DNA of 64,000 bases from Blastocystis sp. Blastoise (Eukaryota; Sar; Bigyra; Opalinata; Blastocystidae). Below are positions 52,546 through 61,904 of the stretch, in pieces. Numbering within the stretch: position 1 is the first letter of the stretch; every line of letters begins with the position of its first letter. A program made the translations under genes and the position numbers. The stretch spans positions 1-64,000 of the forward strand of contig JBBPEB010000008.1 of NCBI GenBank assembly GCA_039096225.1, written 5' to 3'. A model generated the notes under the pieces. That model worked only from the letters and a program-made list of their open reading frames with translations. It did not search any database and was not told where the DNA came from.

Positions 52546-53313
52546 CATAAAAAAATTAAAATAAATTTAAAATATCATTTAATAACTTTTGTTCATTTTG
52601 TTTTGTTTAAGTATGTTTTACCACGGGGATATCACAACACATGTATTTCATATGCACCTTAAAATAACCAATAGGACTCTCTGAATGGGATTTGTGTACT
52701 GATACCAGATCTAGTAACACAATTTTAACACCTCCCAAGCATTTCTGGGATATAGCTGATGTATAGGTACAATATACCTTTCATATCACGACTATATATA
52801 TGTAATTAATATAATTTAATTGATTTAATTAATATTAAAGGTTAATAAGTAGTAGAATAATTTTTTAAGTAATATTTTTAAGATAAGAGTTTAATAAATA
52901 GTAAGTAAGAGAAAAAGAGAAAATTCAATCTATAAATATATAGATATTCAATCAGAGCTGATTATAAATTCAATCAGTATAAATAAGTTTTCATTAAATA
53001 GAATTAGAATAAGATATAAAGAAAAGATTTCAATAAAAAGATATATATAAAAAGTAGTAAATTATAAAATCAAGTAAAAGTAATATATCCAATATAATAT
53101 ATAGAGGATAGGGAGTAGATATATATAGTAAGTATAATATAAAGTAGAATTATTAATATAATATCCATTGTAATATGTAGAGGATAAGTAGTAGATAAAT
53201 TTCATCAATATAGTATAAGTAGAAGTAGTATATTCAATATAGTATATGGAGGATGAATAGAAGTATTATAGAGGATAATTAGTAGTATATATTATTCCAT
53301 ATAGTAATATATA

Positions 53314-56300
53314 TTATTCAATATTTCGTTGAGTTAGTTCAATATGAGCAGCAGAAGAATGTAGTCTAGAAATATTTTTTGTAATTAGTCTAGAATCAGA
53401 AAGAGATAGTCTCCAATACTTATAGGCCCATTCTAAGACTATATCATTAATTTTTGATATTAAAAAGTATAAGTATCTTCCTTTGAGTTTTGAGACTTGA
53501 GATATATTATGAATAGTAGATTCAGGAATTGTCCCAGAGGCACCAAGTATAACAGTATAGTAGGAGATTTGTTTATTAGGGAAATCATGTTGTAATTTTT
53601 GTATAGCTTCATCATATGAATGATCTTTAGTATGTTTCATTTCTAAGATAGTATCACGAGTTCCATCTACTTGTTCATAAGTAACACCAATTTCTACCAT
53701 TCTTATTTCTTTCTCACTTGTAATTATAATATCTGGACGACGATTAGCCCATTCCTCTTTATTCTTACCATCATATAGAATAGTATTCATTGATTTTTCT
53801 TGATTGACTTTATAAATAGTATAAGGAAGAGCTTTTGCCAAAGATCTAGTTAAACATTCTCGTATTTCATTATGTCTTTTGCTAATCAGATCGTGTCCAT
53901 TTTCATTTCTAGAGATTCTAGCACAAGTAGTCATGATGTGTGTTTGACTATGTATTCTTGATTCATTTTTAGTTTTCAAACAATAAGGACATAAAGCGAC
54001 AGTATCATGTAGAGTAGGTTTCTTTCCTTTCGGATCTTGTCTTCTATAAGCCATCTCACCAGTATATAGGGTTCTCATTCGAAGATTCAATAAGGCACAG
54101 TATTTTGAAGGATTAATATGTTTTGTTTTGTATATCCATTTGTTACACGATATATTATTATTCAAATATTTAGTATATTGCAAATAGGAGTATTCTTTCA
54201 GCATAGAAGCATGTCTTATTTTCAAAGATTCATTTAATAATTTACACATCTTACGTTTCACATCTTTCGCTTCTATAAATTTCGATATACTATTATCAGT
54301 ACTTCTTATTCTTATTCCAGCTCCATTTTTCGGATTATTTTCATAGTAACATATGTCCATGTTTAAAGCAACTATAGCATCAATTGCTTTTCTTATATAA
54401 GGGAAGGGATGGTTCAGTGTAGTAAAGTCTATATCTAGAGGAATAATAGTATTATTTTCTTTCTTTGCTTTTAAGGGTTTGTTAATATTGTTGATAGATA
54501 GATTAAAGAATACCAAATCTTTCTTTCTAGTTTCAGGGATTTCAGTAGGAATATGGCCTCTCATATAGTTTATTGGATCATTAATCACATATAGAGAATT
54601 TTGTAGAGTAGTATATCTAAGAGCATAATATAAAGTATTTCTAATATTTATATCATTTGAATTAGCCATTCTTACCAGTAGAGAAGCTTTACCAATATAG
54701 TACCTATCTAACAACGAAGTAACACCAAGTCCACCATCTCGTATTGAAGTGCTATAAAAGTCTTTAGGCCAGACAGAAGAACATCCATTCCAATTCTTAA
54801 CATTATTTCTTATTAGTACATCCAGTTCTTTTATTTTAAGTATATTAGTATCACCATTTCTAGCCAAGAATTCAATACAAGGAATAATATATTGACGAAG
54901 AGTTATTAATTTTTGATGAGGACTAATAGGAATAGTATTTAAAGAATTTATTTTTTCTTTGATTTCATCTAACGTATTCACCCAGAATTCTCTTCGTTTA
55001 GTAATGGATTCACCCATAGGACATCCTAAATATCTTTGGATTTCAGTATCTTTAAGTAGAGTAATCACTTCATTATTATAAGTAGGAGGAGGAGGAGTAT
55101 ACGTAAGTTTTCTATTTCCATCATTGGAATATTTCATCGCTAAACACTTACATTTATTAACCGATAGTTTCATATGATATATATTAAGTATTTCTTTTAC
55201 CTTTCCTAAAAGAACTTCCGTATCTTCTTTATTGTTAGCTAGCAGGACGATATCATCTGCATAAGCATAAGCATTACTTTCTGATATAACAATAGGATTA
55301 TTAGGAGTAGTGTTATCTTTAATATTCATCATCATGGCTTGATTATTGTTCAGGTAATTCAATAAAGGATTAAGTATAATATTGAATAGAAGAGGAGATA
55401 GGGGATCACCTTGTCTTATTCCACGCTTTAAGTATATAGGATCTGTATATGAATTTTTGGTTAATCTTATAACAGTATTAGCAGAAGAGTATAAGGATAG
55501 AATAATATTTCTGAAGTCTATAGGGAAGTTCATATATTGAAGAATTTGATGCATTAATCTTTGAGGTACCGTATCATAGGCCTTCTCCAAGTCGAGGAAA
55601 GTAAAATAGGCAGCAGTTTTAGCTCTTCTAGATAGTTTAAAGTTAGCTATGTAGTTTTGTAGTATGAAATTAAGTTCTTCACAACCAGGTATTCCAGATA
55701 TAAATCCTTTTTGATATTTTGACATAAAGTTTTGTTTATTGTTTAGTTCATTCATGTAGGTAACCATTATAGAAGAAAGTATTTTTGATTCAGTATTTTG
55801 TAAAGCCAAAGGTCTCCAGTTTCCTAAGCTACTAGGATCCGATTTATTTTTGTCTAGTAGGCAAGTGATAGAGGAACTCCAAGATTTTAGAGTAATACCA
55901 TTCGAACGACATATTTCTAATATATAAGCCAATAGAGAACAAGCAGAAGAGGAGTATTTGTAAACTTCATAAGGGAGACCATTAGGACCAGGAGTACTGT
56001 TATTTGGTAAAAATTTTAATGCATGTCTAATTCTTTCATAGGTTATCTTATTAAGGGCAGGAGGATTTAGTAATTGTTTAGTATTTGATTTTATAATATC
56101 TGGAAGTAATATATTATCTGAAGTTTCTTGTGAATCATATAGTTTCGTAAATTGTTCTTGTAAATCCTTAGAAGGTATTTCACAATATCTAGGAGTAGTT
56201 TTAGAGAATACTTTACTTCTTAAGAAAGCTTTAGTATTCTTATCAAATTCGGATTGTATTTTCTTAGCATCATTAATAGAAGTAATTCTTATTTTAGCTT

Positions 56301-59300
56301 CTTTAAGTTGGTTAATATTCCATAAGCATGATTCTATCTCATTCATTATAAGATTTAATATCTCTTTCCATTGTTCTAGAGTAAGTAGAGGAGTATTATT
56401 ATTTTCATTATCTTTCTGTAAGATATTTAATATATTTATTTTTAATTCTTCATCTTCATCAAAGAGTGTAATAGATTGTAGTTTATTTTTCCAATTAAGG
56501 ATAGACTCAGAAAGAGTAGAAGAGATAGTATAGGATTCAGTTTCAGGAATATTAGGTAATATAGTATGATTCAAATCGTATTTTAGAGTATCTAGATTAC
56601 TTTTTAGATTATTATAGTATTTCTTTAAAGCTTCAATTTCATTATCCGTAGATTTTCTGAAAGGATTATTATCAAAGAAATCATCATTCGTTTGTTTGAA
56701 ATTATTATTCATATGTATAGTGTTAGTATTATTAGTAGGAGTAGTAGTAGTAGGAGGAGGGGAAGTAGTAGGAGGAGAAGCAGTAGAAGGAGAAGTAGTA
56801 TCAGTAGAGGGAGTAGTACCATTTATAGTAGTAGATCGATTAGTAGTAGTAGTAGTAGAAGGACTTAAATCCATATAGTTCTTATATTTTTTATTCTTTT
56901 TATATTTGTTTTTATTACTATAATTGTTTATAGGATGATTATAATTATTCTTTCTTCTATTATATCTATGTTGATTATAATCATGATTATTTCCAGGAAT
57001 ATTTTGAGTATCATATCGATTTTGAGTATTCCCATGATTATTCTGAGAAATATCATGAGTATTCATAGCATCCGTATTATTAGTAGTATTCTGAAGATTA
57101 TTAGGAGAAGAACCAGTATAGTTTTGATTTTGACCATAACCGCGATTATTTTGAGAAATATCATGCATATCCATATACTTCTTTCTATATTGATTATTCT
57201 TTCTAGTATATGTTTTCTTTAAGTTTCTATATTGGTTATTTGATCTATATGAATTGCTATTTCTATTTTTTCCAGCATAAGAATATTTATTTGAAGAATT
57301 CTTATCATTATAGTTATTCCTTTGAGAAGGAGAATAACTATTATTCTTTCTGTATATAGTATTATATTTCTTAATAGAACTGTTGTTATTGAGATTATTA
57401 TTACGCCAAGATCTATAAGTAGGAGTAGAATTATTATATATCCAATTATAGAGTTCATTTTGAATATAATCACATATATTATTGAAGGAATTAATCATTT
57501 CGTTATTCATCTGTATAGTATTCGATTCATCAGAGGAGTTAGGGAAAGGAGTAACAAGAGGTATGAGTTTATCTTCTATAAATTTGTTAAATCTAATGAA
57601 ACTTTTCCAATTTCCTAATTTATGTATAGCCATGGAAGAAAGTCGTCTTTTAGGAGTATTATCTACTTTGATAGTTTTTGAGAATTGTATAGTTTTCTGA
57701 ATATTAATAGGAGAGTAAGTAGAAAGGAGATCTTCAGTATTAGGAATTCGAGGAGCCTTTATATAATCATCATATTTTGATTTATTCTTAGTATTCTTAT
57801 TTCTATTTCCTTTTTGTGTAGAATTCTTTTTATTCTTTTGAGTTGAATTATTTGTAGAAGTATTTTCTTGAGTATTAGAAGATTCAATATCCATCATAGT
57901 ATCATTATTAGTATTCATAGTAGTAGAAGCTATTTCTTCTTGTATTTCCATAGTATTCATAGGAGTATTTGTTTCAGAATTACTCATGTTTTGATCTATA
58001 TCTATATCAATATCTATAGTATTATTATTGTTTAAAATTTCATTCGTATTGATAGGAAGAGGAGTAGTAGTAGTTTCTATAGTAGTAGTAGTTTCTGTAG
58101 TAGTCTTCTTAGATCCATTTATGTCTTTTTGAGTAGAATTAAGTGGAGTAAAATTAAAATCTATATTCGAGAGACTTATATGATTTTCAAGAGGAATAGG
58201 AGAATTCATAGGAGAGGTAGTAGTTGAAGTGGATGTAGAAGAAATATTAATTATCGATTCATCAGAAGATACATCATAGTATTCATTTCGATTCTGTATT
58301 GTAGTTGTATTATTCATTTGAGTATTAGTTTCATCAAGATTAATAGTATTTCTCTTATTTTGTGTATTTTCTTCTTCATTAGTTATAGATGTAGTAATCT
58401 CCTTGTTTGTAGTAATATTCATAGTATTATTTACTAAATCCTTATGGATAGATTCCTTTTGCTGATTAATATTATTTGTATTAGAATCGATAGTATTCAA
58501 AGTAGAAGGAATACTATTAATATCTATATCTAATTCCATATCTATATTTTCTATAGAACTATTAGGAGACAATTGAGTATTATTTATAGAAGGAGAAGAT
58601 ATAATAGTATTGTTTATTATATTGGTATTTATTTGATCTATATTCATAGAAGAAGATAAGTTTGTTGAATCTATATTAGAAGGAGATTCTATAGATATAG
58701 GAGATTCTATAGTAGAAGAAATATTGACTGTAATAGGAGATTCTATAGATATAGAAGATTCTATTATAGTATGATCATCTGGATTTATAGTAGTATTCAT
58801 GATAATAGGAGTATCAATATTATTTGTAGTATTTGTAGAAGAAGAAGAAATATGTATAGGAATAGAATTAGAATTAATTATAGAATTTGAGATAGAAGGA
58901 ATAGTAGGTTCAATAGTAGTTATAGAATCAGAAGGAACAGGAGATAAAAAGGTACCCATATTAGTATGTGTATTATCCTCAATTTCATTTTGTATATAGT
59001 TATTTGTTGTATCACTTGGAGTTATTCTTTCTTGTATAGGGATTTCATTTTGTTTCGCTACTTCATTTATTGGAGCACTAGAATTTCTATGTTTATTTGA
59101 ATAAATATTTCTGAGAGTTCGTAGTAAGTAGAACAGTGTATTCACACTTGACTGAGGGAATAACATGGAGAATGCTTTTTGGCGGGTAATTCTTTTTTGA
59201 ATTCTAGGCCTATTTTTTCTTTTCTCGTAGATAAACATTAAAGTGAAGTGATTTATAAATTCCTTTAAGGATTCTATATTATTCCATTTCTTTCCATTTT

Positions 59301-61020
59301 TATGTTTTTTTATTGTATTATAACCAATTAGAAATTCAGGTTTTGCCGGGAAAAGCCAATTAAATTTAGTAGGAAAATCTTTAGGAGGAGAAGTAATAGT
59401 ATATATATTAGTAGGAAAAGAAAGAATAAATTCATTATTTTCAATAGTATTTAGTATAGTTTCATTTGTAGGAATCTCATTTTCATCTATTATATCATTA
59501 GGAGTAAGTATAGGTATTTCTATATTAGAATCAGAATTCGTATATATATCTTGATCCTCTTGTTCGGTATTATTTAAATTGATAGAAATAGGTTCATCTT
59601 CAGAGGATAAAAGGGAGGTAGTTTGTATAGAAGGATGAATAATTTCATTTCCAATAGGAGTATTATTTGTAATTGTAGCAGTATCTATTATAGTAGTATT
59701 TGAAGATGTAGATAAAGAAGGAGATAGTTCTAGTGTAGGATTTCTTGCCCAAGAAGGAGGATTCGTATCATTTGGGAATATTCTATTGTGTAGTAATTGA
59801 CTAAGTGTAGGAGTAGGAGGAGAATCAGAAGATTCAGGAGAATTTATAGCATCAGGAGAGTTTATAGAATCAGAAGAATCCATAGAAAAAGAAGAATCCA
59901 TAGGAGCAGAAGAATCAAGAGCATTAGAAGAAACCATAGAAGCAGAAGAATAAATAGAATTAGTAGAATCAACAAAAGCAGAAGAATCAATAGCATTAGA
60001 AGAATTCATTAAATTAGTAGATTCAGAAGTATTTAAAACAGTAGAATTAGATTGTGTAATGTTAACAGTAGGAATATTTTCATGAGTAGAAATAATAGAT
60101 AAATTAGTAGATTCGTTAGTAGAATTGTTCAACAGGGATTCTTTTGTAGAGGACACATTTTCAGGAGTAGATAACGCATTAGAAGAAATAATAGTAGTAG
60201 AATTTTCATTAAGAGTGTTTGTAGCCACCGAAATAACCATAGGTACATCATTTTGTTGATTTAGAGTCGTATTTTGTGTAGGAAGTCCAAGATTGGTAGT
60301 AGATTTTTGAGTAGATTTCACGTTTTGTTTAGGATCATCATAATCAATCCAAATGTTTACATTAGTAGACCAAGACTTAGCAAAGGCATCAGAAGACCAA
60401 CCAGTAGAAGACCAAGATTCATCTTTCTTTTCAGAAGTATTTTCAGTAGAAGGTTTCAAAGGTTCAGAATTCACTTGTAGAGAAGAGTCAAGAGGAGGGT
60501 TCAAAGGAGTATCCACTCTTTTTCGAATAGACTTGTATTGTGTAGATATCGGAGACATAATTCGTTTCTTAGCCGAGGAAGTAGTATCTACGTAGAGGGT
60601 ATCACTTTCAGAAAGTACCCAGTTAGAAGAATTGTTTGTAGTTGTAGTAGTTGAACCAGTAAGAGATAAGTCTATTAATTCTTTAGTATTTAAAGAATAA
60701 TCTTGTTTATTTTGAGGATCTATTTTAGTAGTAGTAGAATCACGGGAGAACTCGGAGTTTTGTGGGATTTCAAATCCGGAAAAAACCAATTTTGATCTTG
60801 GATCACCATTTTCATCATAATTTTTTTGTTTTTCGTTTTTCTCATCTTCCACAGATTTAATTCGTTTCTCGTTTATCTGTAAACTGTTCTCATCGCTAGG
60901 GCTAGGAGCAGAAGAAGACGCCAGGTTCGTAGACCCAGATTTATCTCTGATCTTCAGATCAACTTGGAGTTTTGACTCCGGAACTTCACCGTTGTTACTA
61001 AAATGGATTGCTGATTGCAT
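53314..61020 (-). CDS. Retrotransposon polyprotein: reverse transcriptase plus restriction-like endonuclease, 2568 aa
   Basis: Start chosen at ATG 61020 (MQSAIHFSNNGEVPES); the open frame continues upstream only into copy B tail sequence. Residues 1 to about 1500 are Ser/Thr/Asn-rich low complexity, with a basic Asn/Tyr/Lys stretch near 1190-1370. The RT domain spans roughly 1660-2000: GPNGLPYEVYK, WRPLALQNTESKI, FTFLDLEKAYDTVP, GIRQGDPLSPLLFN and the catalytic AYADDIVLLA near 1919. A CCHC knuckle follows near 2343 (CPYC...HSQTH...C). The endonuclease lies near 2430 (RPDIIITSEKEIRMVEIG, PD..E-type). Expected role: nick the target and prime reverse transcription from it. Unlike R2, no N-terminal C2H2 finger or Myb motif is obvious. 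No internal stop or frameshift, so it is potentially active. Confidence 0.9.
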   Translation of the reverse strand: MQSAIHFSNNGEVPESKLQVDLKIRDKSGSTNLASSSAPSPSDENSLQINEKRIKSVEDEKNEKQKNYDENGDPRSKLVFSGFEIPQNSEFSRDSTTTKIDPQNKQDYSLNTKELIDLSLTGSTTTTTNNSSNWVLSESDTLYVDTTSSAKKRIMSPISTQYKSIRKRVDTPLNPPLDSSLQVNSEPLKPSTENTSEKKDESWSSTGWSSDAFAKSWSTNVNIWIDYDDPKQNVKSTQKSTTNLGLPTQNTTLNQQNDVPMVISVATNTLNENSTTIISSNALSTPENVSSTKESLLNNSTNESTNLSIISTHENIPTVNITQSNSTVLNTSESTNLMNSSNAIDSSAFVDSTNSIYSSASMVSSNALDSSAPMDSSFSMDSSDSINSPDAINSPESSDSPPTPTLSQLLHNRIFPNDTNPPSWARNPTLELSPSLSTSSNTTIIDTATITNNTPIGNEIIHPSIQTTSLLSSEDEPISINLNNTEQEDQDIYTNSDSNIEIPILTPNDIIDENEIPTNETILNTIENNEFILSFPTNIYTITSPPKDFPTKFNWLFPAKPEFLIGYNTIKKHKNGKKWNNIESLKEFINHFTLMFIYEKRKNRPRIQKRITRQKAFSMLFPQSSVNTLFYLLRTLRNIYSNKHRNSSAPINEVAKQNEIPIQERITPSDTTNNYIQNEIEDNTHTNMGTFLSPVPSDSITTIEPTIPSISNSIINSNSIPIHISSSSTNTTNNIDTPIIMNTTINPDDHTIIESSISIESPITVNISSTIESPISIESPSNIDSTNLSSSMNIDQINTNIINNTIISSPSINNTQLSPNSSIENIDMELDIDINSIPSTLNTIDSNTNNINQQKESIHKDLVNNTMNITTNKEITTSITNEEENTQNKRNTINLDETNTQMNNTTTIQNRNEYYDVSSDESIINISSTSTSTTTSPMNSPIPLENHISLSNIDFNFTPLNSTQKDINGSKKTTTETTTTIETTTTPLPINTNEILNNNNTIDIDIDIDQNMSNSETNTPMNTMEIQEEIASTTMNTNNDTMMDIESSNTQENTSTNNSTQKNKKNSTQKGNRNKNTKNKSKYDDYIKAPRIPNTEDLLSTYSPINIQKTIQFSKTIKVDNTPKRRLSSMAIHKLGNWKSFIRFNKFIEDKLIPLVTPFPNSSDESNTIQMNNEMINSFNNICDYIQNELYNWIYNNSTPTYRSWRNNNLNNNSSIKKYNTIYRKNNSYSPSQRNNYNDKNSSNKYSYAGKNRNSNSYRSNNQYRNLKKTYTRKNNQYRKKYMDMHDISQNNRGYGQNQNYTGSSPNNLQNTTNNTDAMNTHDISQNNHGNTQNRYDTQNIPGNNHDYNQHRYNRRKNNYNHPINNYSNKNKYKKNKKYKNYMDLSPSTTTTTNRSTTINGTTPSTDTTSPSTASPPTTSPPPTTTTPTNNTNTIHMNNNFKQTNDDFFDNNPFRKSTDNEIEALKKYYNNLKSNLDTLKYDLNHTILPNIPETESYTISSTLSESILNWKNKLQSITLFDEDEELKINILNILQKDNENNNTPLLTLEQWKEILNLIMNEIESCLWNINQLKEAKIRITSINDAKKIQSEFDKNTKAFLRSKVFSKTTPRYCEIPSKDLQEQFTKLYDSQETSDNILLPDIIKSNTKQLLNPPALNKITYERIRHALKFLPNNSTPGPNGLPYEVYKYSSSACSLLAYILEICRSNGITLKSWSSSITCLLDKNKSDPSSLGNWRPLALQNTESKILSSIMVTYMNELNNKQNFMSKYQKGFISGIPGCEELNFILQNYIANFKLSRRAKTAAYFTFLDLEKAYDTVPQRLMHQILQYMNFPIDFRNIILSLYSSANTVIRLTKNSYTDPIYLKRGIRQGDPLSPLLFNIILNPLLNYLNNNQAMMMNIKDNTTPNNPIVISESNAYAYADDIVLLANNKEDTEVLLGKVKEILNIYHMKLSVNKCKCLAMKYSNDGNRKLTYTPPPPTYNNEVITLLKDTEIQRYLGCPMGESITKRREFWVNTLDEIKEKINSLNTIPISPHQKLITLRQYIIPCIEFLARNGDTNILKIKELDVLIRNNVKNWNGCSSVWPKDFYSTSIRDGGLGVTSLLDRYYIGKASLLVRMANSNDINIRNTLYYALRYTTLQNSLYVINDPINYMRGHIPTEIPETRKKDLVFFNLSINNINKPLKAKKENNTIIPLDIDFTTLNHPFPYIRKAIDAIVALNMDICYYENNPKNGAGIRIRSTDNSISKFIEAKDVKRKMCKLLNESLKIRHASMLKEYSYLQYTKYLNNNISCNKWIYKTKHINPSKYCALLNLRMRTLYTGEMAYRRQDPKGKKPTLHDTVALCPYCLKTKNESRIHSQTHIMTTCARISRNENGHDLISKRHNEIRECLTRSLAKALPYTIYKVNQEKSMNTILYDGKNKEEWANRRPDIIITSEKEIRMVEIGVTYEQVDGTRDTILEMKHTKDHSYDEAIQKLQHDFPNKQISYYTVILGASGTIPESTIHNISQVSKLKGRYLYFLISKINDIVLEWAYKYWRLSLSDSRLITKNISRLHSSAAHIELTQRNIE

Positions 61021-61045
61021 GAGGATATAAAAAAAATGTAAAAAA

Positions 61046-61136
61046 GAAACGCCTGATAGGGGGATCGAACCCCAAGTGTTAGCCAATTAAAGTAACCATT
61101 TGTACCAGAGAGAACGGTACACAAACAGAAAAAGAA
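61046..61136 (-). other. tRNA-derived 3' tail of retrotransposon copy B
   Basis: It is the same sequence as 52455-52545, with A-box- and B-box-like motifs and a T-run. The T-run leads into the copy A leader. Confidence 0.6.
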
Positions 61137-61904
61137 CATAAAAAAATTAAAATAAATTTAAAATATCATTTAATAACTTTTGTTCATTTTGTTTTGTTTA
61201 AGTATGTTTTACCACGGGGATATCACAACACATGTATTTCATATGCACCTTAAAATAACCAATAGGACTCTCTGAATGGGATTTGTGTACTGATACCAGA
61301 TCTAGTAACACAATTTTAACACCTCCCAAGCATTTCTGGGATATAGCTGATGTATAGGTACAATATACCTTTCATATCACGACTATATATATGTAATTAA
61401 TATAATTTAATTGATTTAATTAATATTAAAGGTTAATAAGTAGTAGAATAATTTTTTAAGTAATATTTTTAAGATAAGAGTTTAATAAATAGTAAGTAAG
61501 AGAAAAAGAGAAAATTCAATCTATAAATATATAGATATTCAATCAGAGCTGATTATAAATTCAATCAGTATAAATAAGTTTTCATTAAATAGAATTAGAA
61601 TAAGATATAAAGAAAAGATTTCAATAAAAAGATATATATAAAAAGTAGTAAATTATAAAATCAAGTAAAAGTAATATATCCAATATAATATATAGAGGAT
61701 AGGGAGTAGATATATATAGTAAGTATAATATAAAGTAGAATTATTAATATAATATCCATTGTAATATGTAGAGGATAAGTAGTAGATAAATTTCATCAAT
61801 ATAGTATAAGTAGAAGTAGTATATTCAATATAGTATATGGAGGATGAATAGAAGTATTATAGAGGATAATTAGTAGTATATATTATTCCATATAGTAATA
61901 TATA

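Larger units (their letters stand above)
52448..61038 (-). mobile_element. Non-LTR retrotransposon copy A (R2/NeSL-like, RLE-encoding), complete unit of 8591 bp
   Basis: The 5' end is at about 61038 (short leader, ATG at 61020) and the 3' end at 52448, where identity with copy B stops (61039 is the equivalent base). It contains one long ORF, an 860-bp 3' UTR and a tRNA-derived 3' tail followed by T-rich sequence on the sense strand. There are no LTRs. It abuts copy B head to tail with no spacer. The group assignment rests on RT followed by a CCHC knuckle and a PD-(D/E)XK endonuclease, the layout of R2, R4 and NeSL-type elements. Confidence 0.88.

Noticed and set aside
61021-61086. Upstream extension of the retrotransposon ORF (L/M-ANTWGSIPLSG...)
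   Set aside because: It begins with TTG and reads through the tRNA-like tail of copy B; the first ATG of the unit is at 61020.
52448-61904. LTR retrotransposon with repeated 3' UTR as LTRs
   Set aside because: The repeat includes coding sequence and extends to the window edge; the enzyme order is RT then endonuclease without gag, protease, RNase H or integrase, so these are tandem non-LTR copies.
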